Made by a program: the position numbers and the translations under genes. Of a DNA stretch of 6,567 bases, positions 1 to 4,730 are shown piece after piece. The stretch spans positions 1-6,567 of the forward strand of contig JAEWOA010000334.1 of NCBI GenBank assembly GCA_023461115.1. The letters are read 5' to 3'. The stretch's first letter is position 1. Each line of letters opens with the position of its first letter. Origin of the DNA: Actinomycetes bacterium (GTDB lineage Bacteria > Actinomycetota > Actinomycetes > Actinomycetales > Cellulomonadaceae). Below the pieces are notes generated by a model. The model had not been told where the DNA came from, did not search any database, and was given only the letters and a program-made list of their open reading frames with translations.

Positions 1-503
1 ATGTTGTAATCGCCACAGACAATGATCGATTTATTGTCTTCACGCCACTGTTTTAGAATTTTTTGATACTCTTCTAAAAAGTGATCTTTCCGCATTTGGG
101 CTTCTTCACCTGAAGAGCCAGAAGGCAAATACAGTGAACAGATGTAAATTGGGTGATCCAGTCCTACATCAAATTCAGCACTGATAAAGCGACCCTGAGA
201 ATCGGCCAATTCAAAGCCTAAACCATTTTGCACAGAAACAAACGGCAAACGGCTATAAATAGCTGTCCCTGCGTAGCCTGCGCGTTCTGCAGGGAAAAGA
301 TGCGTGTGCCAGCCTTCTGGCTTAAATTTATCGGTCCATTGGGCGTGTGTGATGCGGCTTTCCTGCATGCAAATCACGTCTGCTTCAGACTTTTCCAACC
401 ATTCGAGTAAGCCTTTGCTTACCGATGAACGCAACCCATTGACGTTAATTGAAACCACTCGAAGAATTTTTTGATCACTCGGATAGCTACTCTTTGGTAT
501 CAT
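1..503 (-). CDS. crc: Crc / exonuclease III-family protein (3' end outside window)
   Basis: This is a member of the exonuclease III/AP endonuclease fold family (endonuclease/exonuclease/phosphatase superfamily). In Pseudomonas and Acinetobacter a member of this family next to pyrE is the catabolite repression control protein Crc, which represses use of less preferred carbon sources. 167 complete codons are visible, reading leftward from an ATG at 503-501; the C-terminal part is missing. The strand beta-1 motif SINVNGLR is at residues 18-25, MQES at 46-49, YLPSG follows near the middle, and GDYN closes the visible part. These place Asn20, Glu48, the Tyr of YLPSG, and the Asp and Asn of GDYN at the positions of E. 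coli ExoIII N7, E34, Y109, D151 and N153. Pseudomonas Crc has lost several of these, so this protein could still be a nuclease. A GAGG lies about 12 bases upstream of the ATG. A shorter start at GTG codon 16 would match the Pseudomonas Crc N-terminus better. The family is certain; crc rather than xth rests on synteny with pyrE. Confidence 0.85.
   Translation of the reverse strand, partial: MIPKSSYPSDQKILRVVSINVNGLRSSVSKGLLEWLEKSEADVICMQESRITHAQWTDKFKPEGWHTHLFPAERAGYAGTAIYSRLPFVSVQNGLGFELADSQGRFISAEFDVGLDHPIYICSLYLPSGSSGEEAQMRKDHFLEEYQKILKQWREDNKSIIVCGDYN
495..503 (+). promoter_or_regulatory. Candidate extended -10 promoter for pyrE
   Basis: TGGTATCAT has the TGn extension followed by TATCAT, a 5/6 match to the -10 consensus. 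No good -35 lies at 16-18 bases (TTGATC at 471-476 is 21 away), as is tolerated for extended -10 promoters. It would start transcription near 510 and give a leader of about 33 bases before pyrE. The element overlaps the start codon of the divergent crc gene (complement of 501-503). This is a prediction from the motif only. Confidence 0.4.
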
Positions 504-532
504 GCTCAGGTCTTACCTCAATGTATTAATTT

Positions 533-536
533 GGAG
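533..536 (+). promoter_or_regulatory. Ribosome binding site that fixes the pyrE start
   Basis: GGAG lies six bases before the ATG at 543, a standard Shine-Dalgarno spacing. It supports this ATG over an upstream in-frame TTG at 471, which would extend pyrE into the divergent crc gene and add 24 residues not found in the family. Confidence 0.8.
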
Positions 537-542
537 CACCTC

Positions 543-1193
543 ATGACATCGCCAGCTCAATTTAACCCGCAAGCTTTTATCGAACTCGCCTTATCACGTG
601 GTGTGCTTAAATTTGGTGAGTTTACTTTAAAATCGGGTCGTGTGAGTCCTTATTTTTTTAACGCAGGTTTGTTGAATGATGGCGAAGCTTTATCGCTATT
701 GGCTTCGGGCTATGCAGATCAACTCATGCAATGCAAAAATGTAGATGTTATTTTCGGGCCTGCCTATAAAGGTATTCCATTTGTGGCAGCTACAGCAGTG
801 GCTTTATCACAAAATCATGGCGTAAGTGTGCCGTGGGGGTTTAACCGTAAAGAAGCCAAAGATCATGGCGAAGGCGGTGTGTTGGTGGGTGCTGCGGTTG
901 AGGGCAAAAAAGTTTGGATTATTGATGATGTGATTACTGCGGGTACGGCTATTCGTGAAGTGGTGACTATTTTGAAAAATGCAGGCGCACAAATTGCGGG
1001 CGTATTGGTGGCTTTAGACCGTCAAGAAAAAGGTCAGGGCGATTTGTCTGCTATTCAGGAAGTGCAAAAAGAGTTGGAAATTCCTGTGCATGCTTTAATT
1101 ACCATGAAAGATTTAATGAATTATTTGGATGCTAAAGGTGAAAAAGATGCCTTGGCGAAAATGGAAGCGTACCGTGTGAAGTATGGGATTTAA
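543..1193 (+). CDS. pyrE: Orotate phosphoribosyltransferase
   Basis: PyrE condenses orotate with PRPP to give orotidine 5'-monophosphate, the fifth step of de novo pyrimidine synthesis, in the cytosol. The 216-residue product is close to the E. coli length of 213. The type I phosphoribosyltransferase PRPP signature VWIIDDVITAGTAI is at residues 124-137, with the acidic pair D128-D129. The flexible catalytic loop KEAKDHGEGG is at 103-112, and the N-terminal hood region carries LKSGRVSPYFFN (29-40) and FGPAYKGIP (71-79). The start is set by a GGAG six bases upstream. The gene diverges from crc with only 39 bases between the start codons, so its promoter must overlap the start of crc. A strong intrinsic terminator follows 72 bases after the stop, so pyrE is probably monocistronic. 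Nothing is missing or unusual in the protein. Confidence 0.97.
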   Translation: MTSPAQFNPQAFIELALSRGVLKFGEFTLKSGRVSPYFFNAGLLNDGEALSLLASGYADQLMQCKNVDVIFGPAYKGIPFVAATAVALSQNHGVSVPWGFNRKEAKDHGEGGVLVGAAVEGKKVWIIDDVITAGTAIREVVTILKNAGAQIAGVLVALDRQEKGQGDLSAIQEVQKELEIPVHALITMKDLMNYLDAKGEKDALAKMEAYRVKYGI

Positions 1194-1265
1194 GTCTTAT
1201 CAATTCTCTTTAATGATAATATTGAGCGTTGATTAATAATTTAGCGCGGAACGTAACAAGTTTAT

Positions 1266-1299
1266 AAAAAGCCCAGATCTGTAGGTTTGGGCTTTTTTT
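1266..1299 (+). terminator. Rho-independent terminator after pyrE
   Basis: The perfect arms AAAAAGCCCA (1266-1275) and TGGGCTTTTT (1288-1297) are extended inward by G-U and A-T pairs around a TGTA loop, and seven T residues follow the GC stem (1293-1299). The A-rich upstream arm means the hairpin could also act on the minus strand. No minus-strand gene ends here, so pyrE is the natural client. Confidence 0.9.
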
Positions 1300-1362
1300 G
1301 TATGCAGTGGACTGAATTATGTGGAATAATTTTCGTGATGTGTTAAAGGTGTATGATGTCGA

Positions 1363-1387
1363 TTTTAGAATAGCTTATTCTTAAAAA
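1363..1387. repeat. Inverted repeat upstream of the AT-rich gene
   Basis: AGAATA (1367-1372) and TATTCT (1376-1381) form a perfect six-base inverted repeat around GCT. Outside it TTTT (1363-1366) can pair with AAAA (1384-1387) or the neighbouring bases if one T is bulged. The repeat overlaps TAGAAT (1366-1371), a 5/6 match to a -10 box, with a weak TTAAAG -35 at 1343-1348 and a 17-base spacer. It lies 21 bases before the start codon at 1409 and could be an operator over the promoter or a leader hairpin. Chance occurrence in AT-rich DNA is possible. Confidence 0.35.
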
Positions 1388-1408
1388 TATTATGAGCGAT
1401 GTCTTTCA

Positions 1409-1915
1409 ATGAAAAATAAAGAATATATTAATCAGTATTTAGATAATACTTGTGATCTTGTCATTCAACACCTTAAAAATATAATGGTATTTCAAGCTAA
1501 TATTCAAAAGTCTTGGGGATATCACTCCAGATTTATAGAGAGATTAGTTCATCCAGAAGATGAATTAATTTTTAAGGGATACTCTAATCCTGTTTTTCAA
1601 AATTTACCTGTGGGCTCTATTCCTGCAAGAAAAGAACACATCGTACCTATGTCTTATCTTTTCAATGGTTTATGGGGTTTAATAAAAACCGATCAATTAT
1701 CAAATCAAGAATTATCAACGATTCTCAAACGAAATTTAGGCATAGCTTATATTACTCATGACGAGCAAAAAAAATTAGATTCCAAGACATGTGGCTTAAA
1801 AAACAAAATGCCTGATGGATGGTGTTTAAAAACAGGGGATCCATTAGATCGTTTAAAAGCTGCTGATATTGAACTTGTAGATGAGTTTGGGGCGCCCATA
1901 CTATCTTTAATTTGA
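1409..1915 (+). CDS. Hypothetical protein, AT-rich orphan gene with an EHIVP motif
   Basis: I do not recognise this 168-residue protein with confidence. It has no signal peptide or membrane segment, so it is probably cytosolic. Residues 1-45 look helical and polar. EHIVP (76-80) resembles the first histidine strand of HNH/His-Me nucleases, and N109 and H117 follow with about the N-to-H spacing such folds use, although the 32-residue gap from H77 to N109 is long. The C-terminal part (GLKNKMPDGW at 129-138, GDPLDRLKAADIEL at 143-156) looks like a conserved block rather than random sequence. The ATG at 1409 is the only start after an in-frame stop at 1382, and its Shine-Dalgarno is weak (GAG 12 bases upstream). 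A hand count over three sampled 60-base lines gives about 31% GC, whereas a pyrE line gives about 52%, which suggests horizontal acquisition. The gene lies alone between the pyrE terminator and a dif-like site. A nuclease-like role is only a guess. Confidence 0.75.
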   Translation: MKNKEYINQYLDNTCDLVIQHLKNIMVFQANIQKSWGYHSRFIERLVHPEDELIFKGYSNPVFQNLPVGSIPARKEHIVPMSYLFNGLWGLIKTDQLSNQELSTILKRNLGIAYITHDEQKKLDSKTCGLKNKMPDGWCLKTGDPLDRLKAADIELVDEFGAPILSLI

Positions 1916-1961
1916 CGGTGTCAGCACAATTATCATCTAAGAAAATATACTTAAATTTTCG

Positions 1962-1992
1962 ATTTAACATAATCGTGGTCGTTATACGAAAG
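1962..1992. other. dif/pdif-like Xer recombination site with a 9-base spacer
   Basis: ATTTAACATAA (1962-1972) is the exact complement of the XerD arm TTATGTTAAAT found in E. coli and Pseudomonas dif. TTATACGAAAG (1982-1992) is the complement of CTTTCGTATAA, matching the TTCGTATAA core of Acinetobacter pdif XerC arms. The arms are in the correct inverted arrangement, reading XerD then XerC on the plus strand. The spacer is nine bases (TCGTGGTCG, 1973-1981) instead of the usual six, and it has TCG at both ends, as a three-base duplication would leave. Two such arms side by side are very unlikely by chance. Whether XerCD can still act with this spacer is unknown, because cer-type plasmid sites tolerate eight bases. 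The site lies 46 bases after the AT-rich gene. Confidence 0.7.
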
Positions 1993-2025
1993 CCCCGCTT
2001 CATGGGTCGTTTGATTATCTTTTTA
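1987..2025 (+). terminator. Weak, possibly decayed hairpin after the dif-like site
   Basis: CCC (1994-1996) can pair with GGG (2004-2006), and weaker outer pairs exist, followed after some distance by CTTTTT (2019-2024). The stem contains mismatches, so this is at best a poor terminator for the AT-rich gene, or a remnant of one. The half AAAGCCCCGC looks like the left arm of a typical terminator whose right arm has been lost. Confidence 0.2.
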
Positions 2026-2027
2026 AC

Positions 2028-2243
2028 CTAAAATCTCTTATCCAAAACCCACTCCAATTCCTCCTCACACTTCTTACACTCCAGCATCACCCCCAACTTT
2101 TCCTTGCGCCCTTGCTCTGTGATTACCCACGGGCGGTTTTGCCACGGTGGATTATGCCGCACATGCTGCCCATGACCGCAGGCCAAATCTGCGACCCAAT
2201 CATTTTCTTCATCTAAATGAAAACCAATAATCGCTTGTTGCAT
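2028..2243 (-). CDS. DUF3565 domain protein (small, probable zinc binder)
   Basis: This 71-residue protein matches my memory of the DUF3565 family throughout: IIGFHLDEENDWVADLACGHGQHVRHNPPWQ near the N-terminus, given here only as its key positions G7-F8-H9, D15-W16, C22-G23-H24, H27, H30-N31-P32-P33-W34 and R37-P38-W39. C22 and H24 with C56 and C59 (CxH and CxxC) could form a metal site, probably zinc, though this is inferred. The molecular function of the family is unknown. The ATG at 2243 has an excellent AGGAG six bases upstream on the minus strand (2254-2250). It is divergent from gshB with 116 bases between start codons. It ends toward the dif-like site, 35 bases away. Confidence 0.88.
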   Translation of the reverse strand: MQQAIIGFHLDEENDWVADLACGHGQHVRHNPPWQNRPWVITEQGRKEKLGVMLECKKCEEELEWVLDKRF

Positions 2244-2249
2244 CGCATA

Positions 2250-2254
2250 CTCCT
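2250..2254 (-). promoter_or_regulatory. Ribosome binding site of the DUF3565 gene
   Basis: The minus strand reads AGGAG here, six bases before the ATG at 2243-2241. This near-perfect Shine-Dalgarno is good evidence that the short gene is real and starts at this ATG. Confidence 0.8.
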
Positions 2255-2316
2255 AAGTGCATGATGATCGTGGATAAAGCGTTACGAAAATTGCAGCAAA
2301 ACCAAAGCCAAACTCC

Positions 2317-2345
2317 GCTATACTTTTGCTTATTCAATTCTTCAA
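2317..2345 (-). promoter_or_regulatory. Candidate sigma-70 promoter for the DUF3565 gene
   Basis: On the minus strand TTGAAG (2345-2340) and TATAGC (2322-2317) are separated by exactly 17 bases, each matching 4/6 of the consensus. Transcription would start near 2310 and give a leader of about 65 bases. Its -10 shares bases with the plus-strand -10 of gshB. This is a motif-based prediction. Confidence 0.4.
2319..2324 (+). promoter_or_regulatory. Candidate -10 box for gshB
   Basis: TATACT is a 5/6 match to TATAAT and lies 36 bases before the gshB ATG. No convincing -35 sits at 16-18 bases; TTGCAG at 2291-2296 is 22 bases away, so the promoter would be weak or activator dependent. Confidence 0.4.
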
Positions 2346-2359
2346 AAGAGCACCGAAAT

Positions 2360-3304
2360 ATGCGCGTACTTGTTGTGATGGATCCCATCGAAAGTGTCAA
2401 TTTGAAAAAAGACTCAACCATGGCGATGTTATGGGCGGCAAGCCGTCGTGGGCATACCTTGGGCTATGCATTACAGCAAGACTTATATATTGATCAGGGC
2501 AAGGCATTTGGTCTGATTGCATCGCTCAAAGTCTTTGAAGATTATAACCATTATTACGAATTGGGCGAAAAACGCAAAGAATCCTTAGCTGATTATGATG
2601 TCATTCTCATGCGTAAAGACCCGCCTTTTGACATGAATTTCGTTTATACCACATATATTTTAGAGCAAGCTGAACGCGAAGGCGCATGGATCATCAACAA
2701 GCCGCAAAGCCTGCGTGACTGTAATGAAAAGCTGTTTGCGACTCAATTCCCAGAACTACAAGTTCCGACATTGGTCACTTCACAACAAAGCCTGATTCGT
2801 GAATTTATTCAGCAACATGGTGATGTGATCGTTAAACCGCTCGATGGCATGGGCGGCATGGGAATTTTCCGTTTGTACCAAGATGGGGTCAATATTGGCT
2901 CAACCATTGAAATTCTGACCAACAACGGCACTCAGCCAATCATGGCGCAGCGCTATATTCCAGAAATTGTAGATGGTGATAAACGCATCCTCATGGTTAA
3001 TGGTGAGCCTGTGCCTTATTGTTTGGCACGAATTCCACAAAATGGCGAAGTGCGTGGCAACTTAGCTGCAGGTGGTTTAGGCGAAGCACGTCCATTGACT
3101 GAAAATGACAAAGCCATTGCCGCCAAAGTCGGGCCATTTTTACGTGAAAAAGGCTTGGTTTTTGTCGGATTAGATGTGATTGGCAACTATGTCACTGAAA
3201 TCAACGTGACCAGTCCAACGTGTATTCGTGAAATTGATGCACAGTTTGGTACATCCATTGCCGATGATTTATTTACCGTACTTGAAGCAGGTCGTCCCAA
3301 CTAA
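2360..3304 (+). CDS. gshB: Glutathione synthase
   Basis: GshB ligates glycine to gamma-L-glutamyl-L-cysteine with ATP, the last step of glutathione synthesis, in the cytosol. The 314-residue product is nearly the E. coli length. The N-terminal domain opens with MRVLVVMDPIESVNLKKDST (1-20), where the DPI and K/D/S residues are typical. MRKDPPFD (84-91) belongs to the substrate-binding region. The ATP-grasp part shows IVKPLDGMGGMGIF (157-170) with its glycine-rich ATP loop, GDKRIL (206-211), and the metal-binding E280 and N282 in EINVTSPT. The ATG at 2360 is preferred because a longer in-frame start at 2261 would add 33 residues with no match to the family and cover the likely promoter. AAGAG at 2346-2350 is a modest ribosome binding site. 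A terminator follows, so it is probably transcribed alone, although it adjoins the cell-wall operon. Confidence 0.97.
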   Translation: MRVLVVMDPIESVNLKKDSTMAMLWAASRRGHTLGYALQQDLYIDQGKAFGLIASLKVFEDYNHYYELGEKRKESLADYDVILMRKDPPFDMNFVYTTYILEQAEREGAWIINKPQSLRDCNEKLFATQFPELQVPTLVTSQQSLIREFIQQHGDVIVKPLDGMGGMGIFRLYQDGVNIGSTIEILTNNGTQPIMAQRYIPEIVDGDKRILMVNGEPVPYCLARIPQNGEVRGNLAAGGLGEARPLTENDKAIAAKVGPFLREKGLVFVGLDVIGNYVTEINVTSPTCIREIDAQFGTSIADDLFTVLEAGRPN

Positions 3305-3335
3305 GTTTGGGCTTTATGCTCACTGTATCAATACA

Positions 3336-3370
3336 AAAGCCGTTTTCTATTTGAAAGCGGCCTTGTTTTT
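3336..3370 (+). terminator. Rho-independent terminator after gshB
   Basis: The arms at 3336-3347 and 3353-3364 pair over 12 positions (one A-C mismatch, one G-U) around the loop TATTT, and a GTTTTT tract follows. A smaller hairpin, CCCAA (3296-3300) with TTGGG (3307-3311), overlaps the gshB stop just before it. Together they separate gshB from the murG operon. Confidence 0.85.
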
Positions 3371-3623
3371 AGAGACGTGGATACAAAAAACAACTTAAAC
3401 ACTTTGCAAAATAGATCAATCAAAGCAGGTAAAATTGAATAAAACTTAACATTTTCCGTAGATTAATAATAAAACTAGTTTAAACTTGAAAATCTGTAGA
3501 AAAAAACAATCAAGCACTTGGTGAAAAAAAGTAAATAACCTTTCAAGCCCATGCGTTTGTGATTACAATTGATAGCTTATACAAGATTTTTATTTGCCTT
3601 ATTTTGAGTTGAAGAATTAAACC
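3371..3623 (+). promoter_or_regulatory. AT-rich non-coding region upstream of murG
   Basis: No open reading frame that looks like a gene is present on either strand in these roughly 250 bases. The stretch is strongly A/T rich and has runs of A. It must contain the promoter of the murG-murC-ddl operon. Sigma-70-like candidates are TTGTGA (3557-3562) with TATACA (3578-3583) at a short 15-base spacing, and TTGAAT (3435-3440) with TAGATT (3459-3464) at 18 bases. TTAACA (3446-3451) is a 5/6 -35 without a well-placed partner. None is strong. A small RNA cannot be excluded, but no terminator hairpin before murG supports one. Confidence 0.5.
3557..3583 (+). promoter_or_regulatory. Weak candidate promoter for the murG operon
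   Basis: TTGTGA and TATACA each match 4/6 of the consensus but have a 15-base spacer, which is shorter than optimal. The implied start near 3590 would leave a leader of about 34 bases before the GTG of murG. The position is sensible but the match is poor. Confidence 0.25.
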
Positions 3624-4727
3624 GTGACTGACGCACAGCAACAACAGCCTAAACATGTCATGATGATGGCCGCAGGTACAGGTGGACATGTTTTTCCCGC
3701 TTTGGCCGTCGCAAAACAATTACAGCAACAAGGGATTCAAGTGTCATGGTTGGCGACCCCAACGGGCATGGAAAATCGTCTGCTTAAAAATCATAATATC
3801 CCAATTTACCAAATTAATATTCAAGGTGTACGTGGCAACGGTTTGATCCGTAAACTGGCTGCACCATTTAAAATTTTAGGCGCAACGCTCAGTGCTGTGC
3901 GTTACATGAAGCAATTAAAAGTTGATGCTGTTGCAGGTTTTGGTGGTTATGTGGCAGGGCCAGGTGGCTTGGCAGCACGTGCTTTGGGTATTCCTGTGCT
4001 GATTCACGAACAAAATGCAGTTGCGGGTTTTACCAACACTCAATTGTCACGTGTGGCAAAAACCGTGTGTCAGGCTTTCCCAAATACCTTTCCAAACAGT
4101 AACAAAATTGTCACCACAGGCAACCCTGTTCGTGAAGAAATCACTGCGACCTTAAGCCCTGCATGGCGCTATCAGGAACGTGAAAAAGCAGGCTTGCCAA
4201 TTCGTATTTTAATTGTGGGTGGTTCACTAGGTGCACAAGCCTTAAATGAATGTGTACCTGAAACGTTAAAGCAACTAAATGTCGCTTTAGATGTTTATCA
4301 TCAATGTGGGCAAAACCATGCCGAAGCGACGCAGGCACGTTATGCACACAAGCCTGACCATTTACAGGTTGAGGTACAGCCTTTTATTGAAGATATGGCC
4401 AAAGCCTATAGTGATGCCGATTTAATTATTTGTCGTGCGGGCGCACTCACGGTAACCGAGGTCGCGACTGCAGGTGTTGCAGCAGTATTTGTACCATTGC
4501 CTAGTGCGGTGGATGATCACCAAACTGCCAATGCCAAGTTTTTAGCCGATCTTGGTGCAGCAAAAATCTGTCCGCAAGCCAGCATGACACCTGAAAGTTT
4601 AACAACATTATTAACCCCGTTAATGAATCGTCAATTGTTGTCTGAAATGGCGGTCAAAGCCCGTCAGCAGGCGCAGCCTGATGCAACTCAACACGTGGTT
4701 CGTCTTATTCAAGCATTGTTCGAGTAA
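3624..4727 (+). CDS. murG: UDP-GlcNAc:MurNAc-pentapeptide-undecaprenol GlcNAc transferase
   Basis: MurG transfers GlcNAc from UDP-GlcNAc to lipid I to form lipid II, the final cytoplasmic step of peptidoglycan precursor synthesis, at the inner face of the inner membrane. The 367-residue GT28 protein has the N-terminal glycine loop AAGTGGHVFPA (16-26), GFGGYVAGPGG (105-115), HEQNAVAG (128-135), the second glycine loop VGGSLGAQALN (198-208), ICRAGALTVTE (269-279) and PLPSAVDDHQTANA (291-304). The first glycine of the usual GGTGGH is Ala17 here, which I believe is common in this genus. The GTG start at 3624 is the first possible one after an in-frame stop at 3618 and has GAAGAA (3611-3616) seven bases upstream. 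It is the first gene of the murG-murC-ddl operon and lies three bases before murC, but gshB rather than ftsW is upstream. Confidence 0.97.
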   Translation: MTDAQQQQPKHVMMMAAGTGGHVFPALAVAKQLQQQGIQVSWLATPTGMENRLLKNHNIPIYQINIQGVRGNGLIRKLAAPFKILGATLSAVRYMKQLKVDAVAGFGGYVAGPGGLAARALGIPVLIHEQNAVAGFTNTQLSRVAKTVCQAFPNTFPNSNKIVTTGNPVREEITATLSPAWRYQEREKAGLPIRILIVGGSLGAQALNECVPETLKQLNVALDVYHQCGQNHAEATQARYAHKPDHLQVEVQPFIEDMAKAYSDADLIICRAGALTVTEVATAGVAAVFVPLPSAVDDHQTANAKFLADLGAAKICPQASMTPESLTTLLTPLMNRQLLSEMAVKARQQAQPDATQHVVRLIQALFE

Positions 4728-4730
4728 AAT

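Noticed and set aside
228..410. 60-codon plus-strand open frame
   Set aside because: It lies antisense inside the Crc/ExoIII gene, whose minus-strand translation carries clear family motifs. It has no recognisable protein features.
471..542. Upstream TTG start for pyrE
   Set aside because: It would add 24 non-family residues and run into the divergent crc gene; the ATG at 543 has a well-spaced GGAG.
807..992. Minus-strand frame inside pyrE
   Set aside because: Shadow of a strongly identified gene.
1752..2003. 83-codon minus-strand frame over the end of the orphan gene and the dif-like site
   Set aside because: No family resemblance, poor start context, and it overlaps a plus-strand gene and a recombination-like site. 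It is more likely chance in AT-rich DNA.
1194..2027. Insertion sequence or transposase remnant in the accessory stretch
   Set aside because: No transposase motif, no terminal inverted repeats and no target duplication were seen; the only mobile-type signal is the Xer-like site.
2261..2359. Earlier ATG for gshB
   Set aside because: It adds 33 residues absent from glutathione synthases and would cover the promoter; MRVLVVMDPI is the normal N-terminus.
2209..2421. Minus-strand frame across the gshB/DUF3565 divergent region
   Set aside because: It overlaps the starts of both supported genes and the promoter region and has no recognisable motif.
4141..4347. Minus-strand frame inside murG
   Set aside because: Shadow of murG.
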